This document shows, in pieces, positions 30,672 to 40,195 of a stretch of DNA of 47,664 nt (position 1 is the first letter of the stretch; the number at the start of each line of letters is the position of its first letter). The notes below the pieces were generated by a model, which made no database searches, was not told the DNA's origin, and worked only from the letters and a program-made list of their open reading frames with translations. The translations under genes and the position numbers were made by a program. Location of the stretch: positions 1 through 47,664 of IMG/VR virus record IMGVR_UViG_3300032323_002845; one strand, written 5' to 3'. Origin of the DNA: a virus.

Positions 30672-31396
30672 CCACAGCAATCGGTGCCGGCGTCGTCACT
30701 GCCGGCGTTGGAATGGGTCTTCAGGCATCGTCTGCAAGCTCCGCACGAAAGCAGGCTCGCCAAGCCGCCGAAACGCCAGGACTGGACATTCCTTCTGTCG
30801 TTGGCGAAGCCGAGCAGCTGGCTCCGCGCACACGCGAGTTGGAATCACAGCGCACTGCGGTGACCCGCCAGCAGCTTCTCGAAAACCTCGGGCTTTCAAT
30901 TCCTGGGTATGAGCAGGCTCAGGCTGCCAGGGCTCAGAATGCTTTGGCTCTGCTTCGCGGCGAGCTTCCTCCGGACGTTCTCAGTCAGATCCAACGCAAG
31001 AGCGCGGCCAAGGCGCTCGAGGGTGGGTTTGCTGGCAGCAAGGCGGCCCAGGGACTCACCGCTCGCGACATCGGTAGGACCACGCTGCAAGCGCAGCAGG
31101 AAGGCGCTCGCCTGTTCTCGGACATTCTCGGGACCACCCCGATGGCGCCGCTGGCGAACTACGAGTTCACGCCGCAGCAGTTGGCTCAGTTGCGCGAGCA
31201 GGAACGCATCTCCCGCATGAACGCGCTGGCCGGCGTGGCCAGTATGCCGTCTGCCGGGGGTGTTGTTGGGCAGGGTCTTGGGTCTCTTGGATCCGGCCTG
31301 ACCAATCTTGGTTTCGCCCAGTTGGGGGCACGCGGAACCGGCGGCGGAACGTCTCCAGAACTGGCGATGCAGCAACAGATCATGCCGAAGGTTTAA
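30659..31396 (+). CDS. Putative internal virion protein A, 245 aa
   Basis: ACC-ATG start overlapping the cupin gene by 13 bases. The N-terminus (SFVATAIGAGVVTAGVGMGLQASSASSARKQA-type) is a Gly/Ala/Val-rich amphipathic or membrane-active stretch, as in ejected internal proteins. The remainder is helical and Gln/Ala-rich, ending in a Gly-rich tail (AGGVVGQGLGSLGSGL). By size and place before two larger proteins it parallels the smallest member of the T7-type ejection set. The call is inference from layout. Confidence 0.6.
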   Translation: MSFVATAIGAGVVTAGVGMGLQASSASSARKQARQAAETPGLDIPSVVGEAEQLAPRTRELESQRTAVTRQQLLENLGLSIPGYEQAQAARAQNALALLRGELPPDVLSQIQRKSAAKALEGGFAGSKAAQGLTARDIGRTTLQAQQEGARLFSDILGTTPMAPLANYEFTPQQLAQLREQERISRMNALAGVASMPSAGGVVGQGLGSLGSGLTNLGFAQLGARGTGGGTSPELAMQQQIMPKV

Positions 31397-31408
31397 CCGA
31401 AAACGACC

Positions 31409-32452
31409 ATGGCCAATCCATTCTCAGGACTCGAAAACATCGGAGCTTCGTACATGGCGGGTGCCCGCCTTGCCCAGGAGCGTCAACGTCGCGCCGACGA
31501 GATCTTAGCGCGGCAGGAAGAGGCGCGTGTCCGACAGCAGTATTATCAGGACGTGATCGCCGAGCGTGAGGCGGCGCGTGCCGACGCGCGGAAAGCGCGG
31601 TTCGAGCGTGCTGCTGGTCAGTTCGGTCAGGATGTGGTTCTCGGTCCGGACGGCGAGATCGATTATGCTGCGTCTGCCAAGGCCGCTCAGGGCCGTCAGC
31701 AGACCGGTCGATTCGCCGAAGCTGCTGGTATGCTGGCAGGCGAAGGTGAGGCGCCCGGGCCGCTGTCGCCCGATATTCTGGCTTCCCCGGAATTTCTCCG
31801 AGGTCGTGCTACCACACTCGGCAAACGCATGGCCGAGCGGCGTGCTACCCAGCGGGCATTGATGTCTGCTGGCTACGTCCCCACCGGTGAAGAAACTCCG
31901 CCTGCGTTCGGTCTCGCTCCGGATCTTCTCACACAACCTCGAGACACGTCCCAGGATGTGATGGTCGATGGTCAGCGGTTCCAGCCGGGGCCCTTGGCGC
32001 GGATGCGGGCCATGCCAAAACCCGCCAAACCGGAGAACCTCGGAACGGAAACCGTCGAGGTTGATGGAGCGAAACTCAGGATTCCGATCACACCGGAAAG
32101 GGCGGCTGAAATTGCGAAGAAACGATCGGCTGCTGAACCGAAAGAACCCGGCATCTTCGACGACATTGATGCCGCTGAGAAGCAGTTGCTGACTCTTCAG
32201 GACAAAAACGTCGAAGACTTCAACCTTGTCCGAAACAAAGATGGCAATCTTGAGGTCGTTGAGGACACGGCTTTCGCGATCGGTAGAACTCCTGAAGAAA
32301 TCAGGAAGGACCTTGAATTGGAGCGCAAACGCCGTGCTGAACGCCGTGGTATTCGGACGGGTGCTGCGGCTCCTTCAGCAATTCCTCAAGGCACCAACCG
32401 CGTGATCGACTTCCGATCAATTCCAGGTTTGCCTCCGTTGGGCGGCCGATAA
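31409..32452 (+). CDS. Putative internal virion protein B, 347 aa
   Basis: ACC-ATG start without a ribosome site. The N-terminal 80 residues are a long, strongly charged helix (RLAQERQRRADEILARQEEA ... EREAARADARKARFERAAG). Pro/Gly-rich linkers and a second charged helical part (EEIRKDLELERKRRAERRG) follow. It contains no cysteine. Its position between the small membrane-active protein and the 1965-residue protein suggests a component of the ejected internal set. No known domain is recognised. Confidence 0.6.
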   Translation: MANPFSGLENIGASYMAGARLAQERQRRADEILARQEEARVRQQYYQDVIAEREAARADARKARFERAAGQFGQDVVLGPDGEIDYAASAKAAQGRQQTGRFAEAAGMLAGEGEAPGPLSPDILASPEFLRGRATTLGKRMAERRATQRALMSAGYVPTGEETPPAFGLAPDLLTQPRDTSQDVMVDGQRFQPGPLARMRAMPKPAKPENLGTETVEVDGAKLRIPITPERAAEIAKKRSAAEPKEPGIFDDIDAAEKQLLTLQDKNVEDFNLVRNKDGNLEVVEDTAFAIGRTPEEIRKDLELERKRRAERRGIRTGAAAPSAIPQGTNRVIDFRSIPGLPPLGGR

Positions 32453-32463
32453 CACTCAAGACC

Positions 32464-35400
32464 ATGGCGATCGAGATCGATTTTGGACGCGAGCTTGGCC
32501 GGCTCGCGTTCCCTGATGACATTACGGACGAGCAGGCCAAGTCCTACGTCCGTGAGAATTACCAGGCGATTCGTCAGGGTTTGCTCGATCGCCGCCGGCA
32601 GGAGTTGGAAGCGGAAACCCAGTCTGAAGAGGCTGCGAAGTTTCGGGCTGGTGAAGTCGGAACGCTGGAGACTGTCGGGGCTCAGGCGGCGCAACTGCCA
32701 AAAGCGGCTCTTCAAGGTCTTGGTCAAGCAGCCAAGGGGTTTGCTCGCATCTTTGAGTCTGGCGCCCCGGATATCGAGGTAACTCCCGAAGAGCGCCAGC
32801 AGATGATTGCTCGCAGCCCGATCACACAGGCTGGTCAGGGCATGATTGCAGCTGGAGAGGCCATGCCCACGCTTCCTGGCGTTGAGCAAACCATTCCGGC
32901 TCAGATTGCAGGCGGAGTCGGCAGCACGCTCTCGGTGCTTCCAGGCGCGTTGGTCGGTGGCCCCCTCGGCGCCGGCGCGCTGTACGGCCTCCAGGCTGGT
33001 GAAGCCGGGGCCGAAGACGCCGACCGCGTGATCAACCAACGGATCGCCGAGGCATTGGCAGCTGGTGATTACGACACCGCCTCCGATCTTCGCAGCCGCG
33101 CCGAAACGCTAAAGAACCGTGCGTTCCTTGCCACGGCCCCGATCGGTGCTGTCACCGAGGGCGCGCTGGGTGTTGCTGGCAAAATCCCGGGTATGCGCTC
33201 CGGAGCCGCTGGTCGCAGCACGCTGGGCAAGTACAGCGCCAATCTCGTCGAGCGCCTGATTCCTCAGACCGCGTCGAAGCGCGTTCAGGAGATGGCTCGC
33301 GGCGGCATCGAGGGTGCGGTAAGCGAAGGTCTCCAGGACCCGCTCGAGCAGACGCTGGGCAACATGGCTGCCAAGTCGATCTACGATCCCGAGCGCGGAA
33401 TCATGGATGGCGTTGCCGAGGCCGGGTTTATTGGTGCTGCTTCTGGTGGCCTGGTCGGTGGCGTGGTCGGATCCAGGCGCGACATCAACTTGGCGAACGC
33501 GGTCGTTGCTGCCAACGGCGCCGATCCGAAAAACCCGCTGCCGCTGTCGAATGCGACCGTCACTGGCATCGAAGACACGACTCCGACCGAAGGCTACTCG
33601 CTCGAGCCTGATATCACGGAGGAGGATGTCCTTCGTCGCCAGGCCGAACTCGGCATTCCGTTGCCGGAGGGTGTTCCGCTGCCAGCACCTGCCGCGCCTA
33701 CCGCGCCGGCACCGACTCCCGCGCCGGCATCTACCCCCGCTCCTGCTCCTGCGCCGACTCCCACTGCCGCCCCCGAAGCCGTCTCCCCTGAGACCGGCTT
33801 GACCGCCAGCGAGCAGGACGAACTCGACCAGCTGATTGCTGTCGAGGACAGCGGGATGCTGTCGGATGATCAGGCCGAGACTCTCGAATCTTACCGGCGC
33901 CGCCTTGCAATCAAGGCGATGCTGGCAGCCGAAACCACAACCACCCCAGAAAATGCCGTTCAAGAACAAGGCTCAGATGAAGGCGTGCTTCGCCGCGAAG
34001 GACCCCAAGTGGGACTGCAAGAAGTGGATCGAGGAGGGCGGCCTCCCGAAGGCCAAGGGTCCCAAGCCCAAGGCCAAGCGGAAGTCCTGACCACTGAAGG
34101 CCCCGAGATGTCTCGGCTGGAGCCTGCTTTGACCACTGAGGAGTTTGCCGATTACGACGTTTTGCTCGAAAAAGAAGCATCTGGTCGATTCAGCAGCGGC
34201 GAGCGCCGTGACCTAGAGAGGTATCGCGCCAAGATCGCAGCGGCCAAAGCGGCTCCGGATACGGCGGCTCCGGCTCCAACTCCCGTCACCCCCGCACCTG
34301 CCCAACCCAAGGCCCCGCGCAAGCCCCGTCAGGAATCCCAGCAGCGTCTCGATGCCCGTGAGTTCAACCGCATCGCGATTGATCTGGCGCCCGACCTCAA
34401 CCTGATCGATGACCCTGCGGTTCTCAGCCCCGTGTTTCAAGGTGGCCTGAAGGACAAGGGCATGATCCAGGCCGACATTGCCCGGCGCCAAGGCATCTCG
34501 CTGGTCGTTCGCCGGCTGGTGCAGATGCTTGGTGGTGACCCTCAGAAAACCTCGGAGTCCGACCGTGCTGCGCTCCTGCCGAAGCTGCGCGAATTGGCAG
34601 CCCGCACCGAGACCAACCGCAAGCTCCAGGCCTTCGACGCCGCCATCGAGGCCGGAGGCCCTGTCCAGCTAAACAGCGACAGTCTTGCTGTGGGTGACAC
34701 GATCGTTGTCGGTGGTTCGCCGCTGACCATCACCGCTGTCGATCCCGACACCATGGCTGCGACGGCCGACGGCGGTGCGCGATACGGAGAGATCAACATC
34801 CCTGCTGGCATCGACCTGGCCGTGGATCAATACACGCCAATGGCCGAGGAGACACCTGCCCCGGCCCCGGCCCCAGTTCGTACACCGCGTCTTGGCGCTG
34901 GTCAGAATCAGGGTGACCTGATTGCCAGCACGCAGCGCGAGGATCTGCGCCTGGTCGGTGAGGAAGGGATCGACATCGAAGCCCGCCAGGCCCGCGCCCG
35001 GGAAGCCGCACGCCAGGCCGCCGAGGCTCGCGCAGCCCAGCGCAAGGCTCAGACGACCATGCAGCTGGAAGCCGCCCCGCTTCCGACCGTCTCTCAGGGC
35101 ACGCCCGCTCAACAAGCTGCTGGCACCGTTGCTGCCGCTGAAGCCCAGGGTCGCGAGCTTGGCCCCGAACCCACCGGCAAGCCTCAGACGCTCGAAGAAG
35201 CCACGGCCGAGGTTCGAGACGCGATCGGTCAACTGATCGAATCCATCACGCCCAAGGCAGGTTTCACGGGCGGCCCGAGCGCCAGCGATTCGTTGAAGCG
35301 CCTGCTGCGCGAGATCCCGCCTGCCGTTCTCCAGAGCGCCGCGCTGATTGCCCAGCGCGTGTACCGCGAGACCCGCGACTGGGCCAAGGCCACTCAAGCC

Positions 35401-38361
35401 GGCATCGAAGAGATTTTCAGCCGAGTCAAGGTCGCCGATCTCGAAGACACCCGCGCTGGCTTCTCGGAGTTCATCCAGGGCGTGAACGTCCCGGGCAGCG
35501 TTCCGGCCAACCCGCCGCAACCCGCCGCCGGCCAGGAGCGCGTTGATTCCCGTGGCTACTTCACTGGCCAGATCAATCCGGAGACCGTAGACAACTGGCA
35601 GGCCGAATCGAAGCGCGTGATTGATTCGTTTGGCACCGACATGGAAGCGGCGTTCCGATGGGCCGCGACGACCGACATGGGCGCCGATGCCCGGGAGTTC
35701 GTCTTCAAACAGATCATGGAGCGGGTCTTCACCCAGATCGCTCGCGCCAACAACCCGATCGAACTGGCCCGCGCCGAAGACCTGCTTCGCCGGGTTCAAT
35801 CGACTTGGAAGAGTTCCGGCACCCAGCTGGGTCAGGCATTCGCCGCCCGTGCCGCCGCCATCGACAGCATCTGGTATCTGCATCCGCTGCTAGCATTCCG
35901 CGACCTCGTTCGTGAGCGCCAGGCGCAGTTGCCGTTCCCGCAATTTACCTCTGACCAGGTGCGTCAGTGGCTTCAGGCATCCGGACGCCAGGCCATCGAA
36001 GAGCTTCGCATCCAGATGCAGAACGCTAACAACGCGTTCGGCCGCGAGTTCCGTCGCATCACCAAAGACGTGTTGCGCCGCGAGGATATCAACTGGGCGG
36101 ACATCCTGACCGCCAGCGACCAACGCCAAGGCTCCATGCAGTATCGACTGCTGGAAGAGATTCTCTCGCAACCCGGCCTCCGCAATCTGCCGCCTCGGGG
36201 CATCTCGGAGATCGTGAAGCTGTTTTCCGAGGCATGGGGTCGAGAACAGGAACGGATCTTCCGCAACGAGTTCCGCAAGCAGGTGCCGTTGCCGACGGTG
36301 AAGAAGGACGACCGCGAGAAAATCTTCCGGTCGATCCCGCGCATCCTCCGCTACTCCAACATCGCCATGATGAAGGATGGCGCCGAGACTCGGTTGCTGT
36401 GGGATCAGGCGTTCCGCAACGCTGTCGCTCCCCAGTTTGGTGTGGCCGCGATTGACGGCACGACCGCACGCAAGCTCACCGCGTTGGCTCAGAAAGCTCA
36501 ATCCGCTGCTGGCATCAATCGCGACGAGATCGTCCAGCAAATGTTCCGCTTGATGCAGAAGGAGGGTGGCATCAACTGGAAGGACATCCTCCGGGATTAC
36601 TGGTACGCGGCCGTACTGTCTGGAACGAGAACCCAGGTGGACAACGCGCTGAACATCGCGAACGGCGCCCTAAACACCGCCATGTTTGCCGGCATGGCTG
36701 GCACTCAAGGCGGAAAGGTTCTGAAGGCGGCTGGCAAAGGTCTCTCCGAGGCGATCAAAGACTTCTGGCCGATCCTCTGGAAGGGTGAGCTTTACCGCAG
36801 CGTGAGCTTCAATCCGGATGTCCCTGGAAATTCCCTCGAAGGATTGCAGGAGTCTCGCAACCTATTCCTGCGCGGTATCTCTCAGCTGAAGTACGTCAGC
36901 CGCTTGATGCAGGCGCTGGATCACATGACGGCGTTGATGTCGGATGCGGCTTCCAAGGCATACACGCTGGCCAAGACGGATCCGAAACTGCTGGAGGCTT
37001 ATATGCTTCCATCGGCTACAACGGTCGCCAATGCTCGCGCTCGCGCCATCGCCGAAGGCACACGGCCCGAACTGGTCAATCGCCGGACCCGGGAGATCAT
37101 CGAAGAGGCGCTGCCCGTCGAAGTGCTACTGACAGCACGCGACATTCGGCAGATGTCCACGTTCACCGAGACGCCTCAGGGGTTGGCTGGCGCGATCTAT
37201 CAGGGCGTGAATGCCGCTGAACGTCAGCTGCCGGGGTTAAAGTTCCTGAGCGGCACCAGCTTCGTGCGGTTTGCATCGAACTACGCGAACGAACTACTGA
37301 ACTACTTCGCGCCGGTGGCCTTGTGGCGCTGGTATCAATCGGCGCCCGGCCGCCAGGACACCGCACTCGGCCTGAAGTACAGCGAGGCTCGCCGTGATCT
37401 GCTGCTTTCAAAGCTGGCACTCGGCACTGCGCTGACTGGATTCGCAGCTGCTTTGTTCCTCGGCGATGATGATGATGAGAAGAAGCGTGCCATTGATATC
37501 ACCGGGTCATTCAAGAGCCTGAGCCCGGAGAAGCGCAACCAGCTGCTGGCAGAAGGTCGGCAGCCGTACTCGATCCGCGTTGGCGACACCTACATTTCCT
37601 ATCGGCAGCTGGGATTCGGCGGAGTTCTTGGCGCCATCGGCGAGTTGCGCGACCAGCAACTTTACAGCCCCGAGAAGTACAACAAGCAGAGCTTTCCCGA
37701 AAAGCTCATGGACGGGTTTGTCTCCGGTGCGCTGATCGTAAAGGACTCTTCTGCCATCGCGGCCCTGACCGAGTTCCTAGGATTCGCCAACGCCTACAAG
37801 TACGACGTGAGCCAGACCATTGAGAAGGCCACGCCGAAATACTTGGCGCGCCTGGCCGGCTCCGTGATCCCGAACATTATGAAGGAGGCCGACGCCTGGA
37901 TTGATTCGTCGATCTACCGCGCTGAGCCCGGCAATCTCGGCATGGAATACTTCCTTCAGCAGGTGCCGTTCGCCCGACAGAGCATTGGGCCCGGCCCCAT
38001 CCTGAACGTCCTGGGCGAGCCTGTGCAGGTCGAGCGTTACCCATACAGCCGCTGGTTGAAGTTCCGCAAGGAGGACAAGGCCTGGAACACGCTGGGCCAG
38101 CTTGCCAGCAAGGGCGTCTTCATGCCGACGCCGAACATCACGGTGACCGTGAAGGAGAACGGCGAGCGCCGGCGCATGAATCGCGACGAAGCCTACACCT
38201 ACCAGAAGGATGTCGGCCAACGATACCGCACCTGGATCGAACGCAACGGGGACCGCTTGCTCAAGATGAAGCCCGATGATGCCGCTGAGGTTATCGACAA
38301 AGCCGCTGATCGGATGCGCGCAGACGCCCGAGAAAAAATTCAGCAAAAGATTCGCCGGTAG
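32464..38361 (+). CDS. Giant internal virion / large polyvalent-type protein, 1965 aa
   Basis: ACC-ATG start. Parts in order: an N-terminal helical domain (DITDEQAKSYVRENYQAIRQ), then Gly/Ala-rich membrane-like stretches (about 150-190, GGVGSTLSVLPGALVGGPLG, and about 320). A Pro/Ala linker follows (about 395-440) and two related short helical repeats (TASEQDELDQLIAVEDSGML and TTEEFADYDVLLEKEASGRF). After a further Pro/Ala linker and coiled coils comes a long C-terminal region with a hydrophobic span near 1650 (LALGTALTGFAAALFLGDDDD). Such giant last proteins of podovirus tail operons are ejected into the cell envelope. A 45-codon gene is nested in the +1 frame (33953-34090). Confidence 0.7.
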   Translation: MAIEIDFGRELGRLAFPDDITDEQAKSYVRENYQAIRQGLLDRRRQELEAETQSEEAAKFRAGEVGTLETVGAQAAQLPKAALQGLGQAAKGFARIFESGAPDIEVTPEERQQMIARSPITQAGQGMIAAGEAMPTLPGVEQTIPAQIAGGVGSTLSVLPGALVGGPLGAGALYGLQAGEAGAEDADRVINQRIAEALAAGDYDTASDLRSRAETLKNRAFLATAPIGAVTEGALGVAGKIPGMRSGAAGRSTLGKYSANLVERLIPQTASKRVQEMARGGIEGAVSEGLQDPLEQTLGNMAAKSIYDPERGIMDGVAEAGFIGAASGGLVGGVVGSRRDINLANAVVAANGADPKNPLPLSNATVTGIEDTTPTEGYSLEPDITEEDVLRRQAELGIPLPEGVPLPAPAAPTAPAPTPAPASTPAPAPAPTPTAAPEAVSPETGLTASEQDELDQLIAVEDSGMLSDDQAETLESYRRRLAIKAMLAAETTTTPENAVQEQGSDEGVLRREGPQVGLQEVDRGGRPPEGQGSQAQGQAEVLTTEGPEMSRLEPALTTEEFADYDVLLEKEASGRFSSGERRDLERYRAKIAAAKAAPDTAAPAPTPVTPAPAQPKAPRKPRQESQQRLDAREFNRIAIDLAPDLNLIDDPAVLSPVFQGGLKDKGMIQADIARRQGISLVVRRLVQMLGGDPQKTSESDRAALLPKLRELAARTETNRKLQAFDAAIEAGGPVQLNSDSLAVGDTIVVGGSPLTITAVDPDTMAATADGGARYGEINIPAGIDLAVDQYTPMAEETPAPAPAPVRTPRLGAGQNQGDLIASTQREDLRLVGEEGIDIEARQARAREAARQAAEARAAQRKAQTTMQLEAAPLPTVSQGTPAQQAAGTVAAAEAQGRELGPEPTGKPQTLEEATAEVRDAIGQLIESITPKAGFTGGPSASDSLKRLLREIPPAVLQSAALIAQRVYRETRDWAKATQAGIEEIFSRVKVADLEDTRAGFSEFIQGVNVPGSVPANPPQPAAGQERVDSRGYFTGQINPETVDNWQAESKRVIDSFGTDMEAAFRWAATTDMGADAREFVFKQIMERVFTQIARANNPIELARAEDLLRRVQSTWKSSGTQLGQAFAARAAAIDSIWYLHPLLAFRDLVRERQAQLPFPQFTSDQVRQWLQASGRQAIEELRIQMQNANNAFGREFRRITKDVLRREDINWADILTASDQRQGSMQYRLLEEILSQPGLRNLPPRGISEIVKLFSEAWGREQERIFRNEFRKQVPLPTVKKDDREKIFRSIPRILRYSNIAMMKDGAETRLLWDQAFRNAVAPQFGVAAIDGTTARKLTALAQKAQSAAGINRDEIVQQMFRLMQKEGGINWKDILRDYWYAAVLSGTRTQVDNALNIANGALNTAMFAGMAGTQGGKVLKAAGKGLSEAIKDFWPILWKGELYRSVSFNPDVPGNSLEGLQESRNLFLRGISQLKYVSRLMQALDHMTALMSDAASKAYTLAKTDPKLLEAYMLPSATTVANARARAIAEGTRPELVNRRTREIIEEALPVEVLLTARDIRQMSTFTETPQGLAGAIYQGVNAAERQLPGLKFLSGTSFVRFASNYANELLNYFAPVALWRWYQSAPGRQDTALGLKYSEARRDLLLSKLALGTALTGFAAALFLGDDDDEKKRAIDITGSFKSLSPEKRNQLLAEGRQPYSIRVGDTYISYRQLGFGGVLGAIGELRDQQLYSPEKYNKQSFPEKLMDGFVSGALIVKDSSAIAALTEFLGFANAYKYDVSQTIEKATPKYLARLAGSVIPNIMKEADAWIDSSIYRAEPGNLGMEYFLQQVPFARQSIGPGPILNVLGEPVQVERYPYSRWLKFRKEDKAWNTLGQLASKGVFMPTPNITVTVKENGERRRMNRDEAYTYQKDVGQRYRTWIERNGDRLLKMKPDDAAEVIDKAADRMRADAREKIQQKIRR
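33953..34090 (+). CDS. Nested small basic protein (MPFKNKAQ type), 45 aa
   Basis: This gene is fully inside the giant gene, in its +1 frame. The product opens MPFKNKAQMKACFAAKD and continues PKWDCKKWIEEGG, ending in a Lys/Pro tail. The MPFK(S/N)KAQ..ACFA...WDC..W pattern is a recognisable family of very small phage proteins, usually encoded as separate genes near virion genes, with two conserved cysteines. That resemblance is the evidence; there is no strong ribosome site before ATG 33953. In the main frame the same DNA encodes a low-complexity Gln/Gly/Glu stretch, which would tolerate such an overlap. Confidence 0.6.
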   Translation: MPFKNKAQMKACFAAKDPKWDCKKWIEEGGLPKAKGPKPKAKRKS

Positions 38362-38364
38362 TGC

Positions 38365-38393
38365 TTGACGTTGTGCGTCAGTTGCAATACGGT
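38365..38393 (+). promoter_or_regulatory. Candidate promoter/operator of the early recombination operon
   Basis: TTGACG (38365-38370), a 17-nt spacer and TACGGT (38388-38393) make a plausible sigma-70 promoter. A perfect dyad TGACG-ttgtg-CGTCA (38366-38380) overlaps the -35 box. The ATG is at 38403, so the transcript would be nearly leaderless. The spacing of TTGAC to ATG (38 nt) matches three other operon starts in this genome. Confidence 0.5.
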
Positions 38394-38402
38394 GACTGAC
38401 GT

Positions 38403-39404
38403 ATGAGCAACCTTGCACTACAGCAAACCACTCCCACGCAATCCCAAGCACTGAGCGCGTTCTCTTCGGAGAGCGCGTTCGTTTCTGTGCAACGCATGGC
38501 CAAGGCCCTGGCGTCCAGCACGCTCGTTCCCGACGCGTATCGGGGCGAGGCCAACCTCGGAAACTGCATCATCGCGCTCGAACTATCGCAGCGCATCGGC
38601 GCCTCGGTCATGGCCGTGATGCAGTCGATGGTTCCCATTCACGGCAAGCCCACGTGGTCTGCCGCCTTCCTGATTGCGACGGTCAACAGCTGCGGCCGGT
38701 TCTCCCCGATGCGGTTCCGCTGGGTTGGTAAGGAAGGTGCCGACGAGTGGGGATGCCGCGCCTACGCCGTCGAGCGCGAGGGTAACCTCGAACTGGTCGG
38801 CGCCCTGGTGACGATCGCCATGGCCAAGGCCGAAGGCTGGTACACCAAGAACGGCAGCAAATGGAAAACCATGCCCGAGCAGATGCTTCAGTACCGCGCC
38901 GCTGCGTTCTGGACCCGCGCCTATGCGCCCGAGATCGCTCTCGGTATGCACACCGCCGAGGAGATCCACGACACGCCAGAGGCCAACCAGGTCGTGAAGC
39001 CAGTCGTCATGGACGTGACTCCGACGCCGCCCGAGCCGAAGCCGCGCAAGGTTAAGAAGGAGCCTGAGGCTGTCGTCGTGCAGGAGCCGGCGCCGGTACA
39101 GGTCGAACCAGAACCGGAGCCTATCCCGACCGCGCCTGAGCCGGTGCCAGCACCTGAGCCTGCGCCCACTCCCGTTCCCGCACCTGTGGCACCGCCGGCA
39201 TCGAACGTCGAAACCGTCGAGGGCACGCTGCTGTCCATCGGCCTGACCTACGAGCAGCTGGTCGCCATGGCCACCGAACTCAGCTGGTGGCCGAACCCCG
39301 AGGCGTACCCGACCGCCGCCGACCTGCCCGAGGAACTCGCCAACTGGGTGATCCGCAACCGCCGGGGCATCGCTCGTCAGGCAGCGAAGGGGGGTGCGAA
39401 GTGA
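38403..39404 (+). CDS. recT: RecT-family recombinase, 333 aa
   Basis: The N-terminal about 200 residues show the RecT pattern: LAKALASSTLVPDAYRG-like, NCIIALELSQRIGASVMAVMQ, VPIHGKPTWSAAFLIATVN, and KWKTMPEQMLQYRAAAFWTRA followed by MHTAEEIHD. The protein anneals single strands. A long Pro/Glu/Ala linker (about 205-275) and an extra C-terminal helical domain (LTYEQLVAMATELSWWPN ... LANWVIRNRRGIARQ) follow, which standard RecT lacks. It is coupled by a GTGA overlap to the nuclease gene, as expected for an exonuclease/annealase pair. It probably works with SSB. Confidence 0.85.
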   Translation: MSNLALQQTTPTQSQALSAFSSESAFVSVQRMAKALASSTLVPDAYRGEANLGNCIIALELSQRIGASVMAVMQSMVPIHGKPTWSAAFLIATVNSCGRFSPMRFRWVGKEGADEWGCRAYAVEREGNLELVGALVTIAMAKAEGWYTKNGSKWKTMPEQMLQYRAAAFWTRAYAPEIALGMHTAEEIHDTPEANQVVKPVVMDVTPTPPEPKPRKVKKEPEAVVVQEPAPVQVEPEPEPIPTAPEPVPAPEPAPTPVPAPVAPPASNVETVEGTLLSIGLTYEQLVAMATELSWWPNPEAYPTAADLPEELANWVIRNRRGIARQAAKGGAK

Positions 39405-40195
39405 AACTCATCCACCCCATCGACGTACATCAGTACCGCAGTCACCCCGCAATCAACGTCTCTGCGCTCAAGGCGTTCGCCCGCTCGCCGCTCCACGCTG
39501 AGGTCGGCTTCGAGGAAGAACGCGGGCCTACCGAGGCCATGAACATCGGAAGCCTGCTGGACCACAAGGTCCTAGGCACGCCGTACCTCTACACCACGTC
39601 CCCCTACGAGGACTTCCGCACCAAGGAAGCGTGTGCGTGGCGCGACGAGACCAAGGAGCGCGGCGTGACCGTGTTCAAGCAGGAGGAGATCCAAACCGTC
39701 GAGCGCATGGTCGAGGCAGTTCGCGAACACCCGGTAGCCGGCCGGCTGTTTGCCGAGCCAGGGAAGGCCCAGGTCGGTATGTTTGGCGAGTTCGAGTCCT
39801 GCGAGCGCAAGGGCCTGATCGACTGGTTGCCCAACACGACCCCGGTGATCGTGGACCTCAAGAAATGCCGCGATGCTAGCAAGGCCGGGTTCCGGCGGCA
39901 GATTGGCCAGCTGCGTTACGACGTGCAGGCTGCGTACTACCGGGACTTATACCGCGACATTACCGGTGAGACCCGCGCCTGGCAGTGGGTCTGCGTCGAA
40001 GACCAAGCGCCGTTTGCGGTCGCTGTGTACCAGCTGGACACCGAATCCTGTGAAGTCGGGTCACGCACCTGGCAGTCGTGGCTCAGGCAGTGGATCGTCT
40101 GCGAAGACACGGATTCATGGCCGGGATACAACGGCGATTCCACTCAGATCATCCAGTCGCCCACTTGGATCCTCAAAGATGAAACTCTCCCGTGA
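39401..40195 (+). CDS. RecE-like PD-(D/E)XK exonuclease, 264 aa
   Basis: The start is GTG 39401 in the GTGA overlap with recT; the longer frame from 39287 is a shadow. Opening PIDVHQYRSHPAINVSALKAFARSPLH is typical of the RecE C-terminal nuclease family. Then come AMNIGSLLDHKVLG, the metal site GLIDWLPN ... VIVDLKKCRDAS (D and DxK) and QIGQLRYDVQAAYYRDLY, the conserved Q..Y helix. It resects dsDNA ends 5' to 3' and hands the strand to RecT. Confidence 0.85.
   Translation: MKLIHPIDVHQYRSHPAINVSALKAFARSPLHAEVGFEEERGPTEAMNIGSLLDHKVLGTPYLYTTSPYEDFRTKEACAWRDETKERGVTVFKQEEIQTVERMVEAVREHPVAGRLFAEPGKAQVGMFGEFESCERKGLIDWLPNTTPVIVDLKKCRDASKAGFRRQIGQLRYDVQAAYYRDLYRDITGETRAWQWVCVEDQAPFAVAVYQLDTESCEVGSRTWQSWLRQWIVCEDTDSWPGYNGDSTQIIQSPTWILKDETLP

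Noticed and set aside
33109-33969. 286-codon leftward frame opposite the giant gene
   Set aside because: Arg/Gly-rich antisense composition with no motif.
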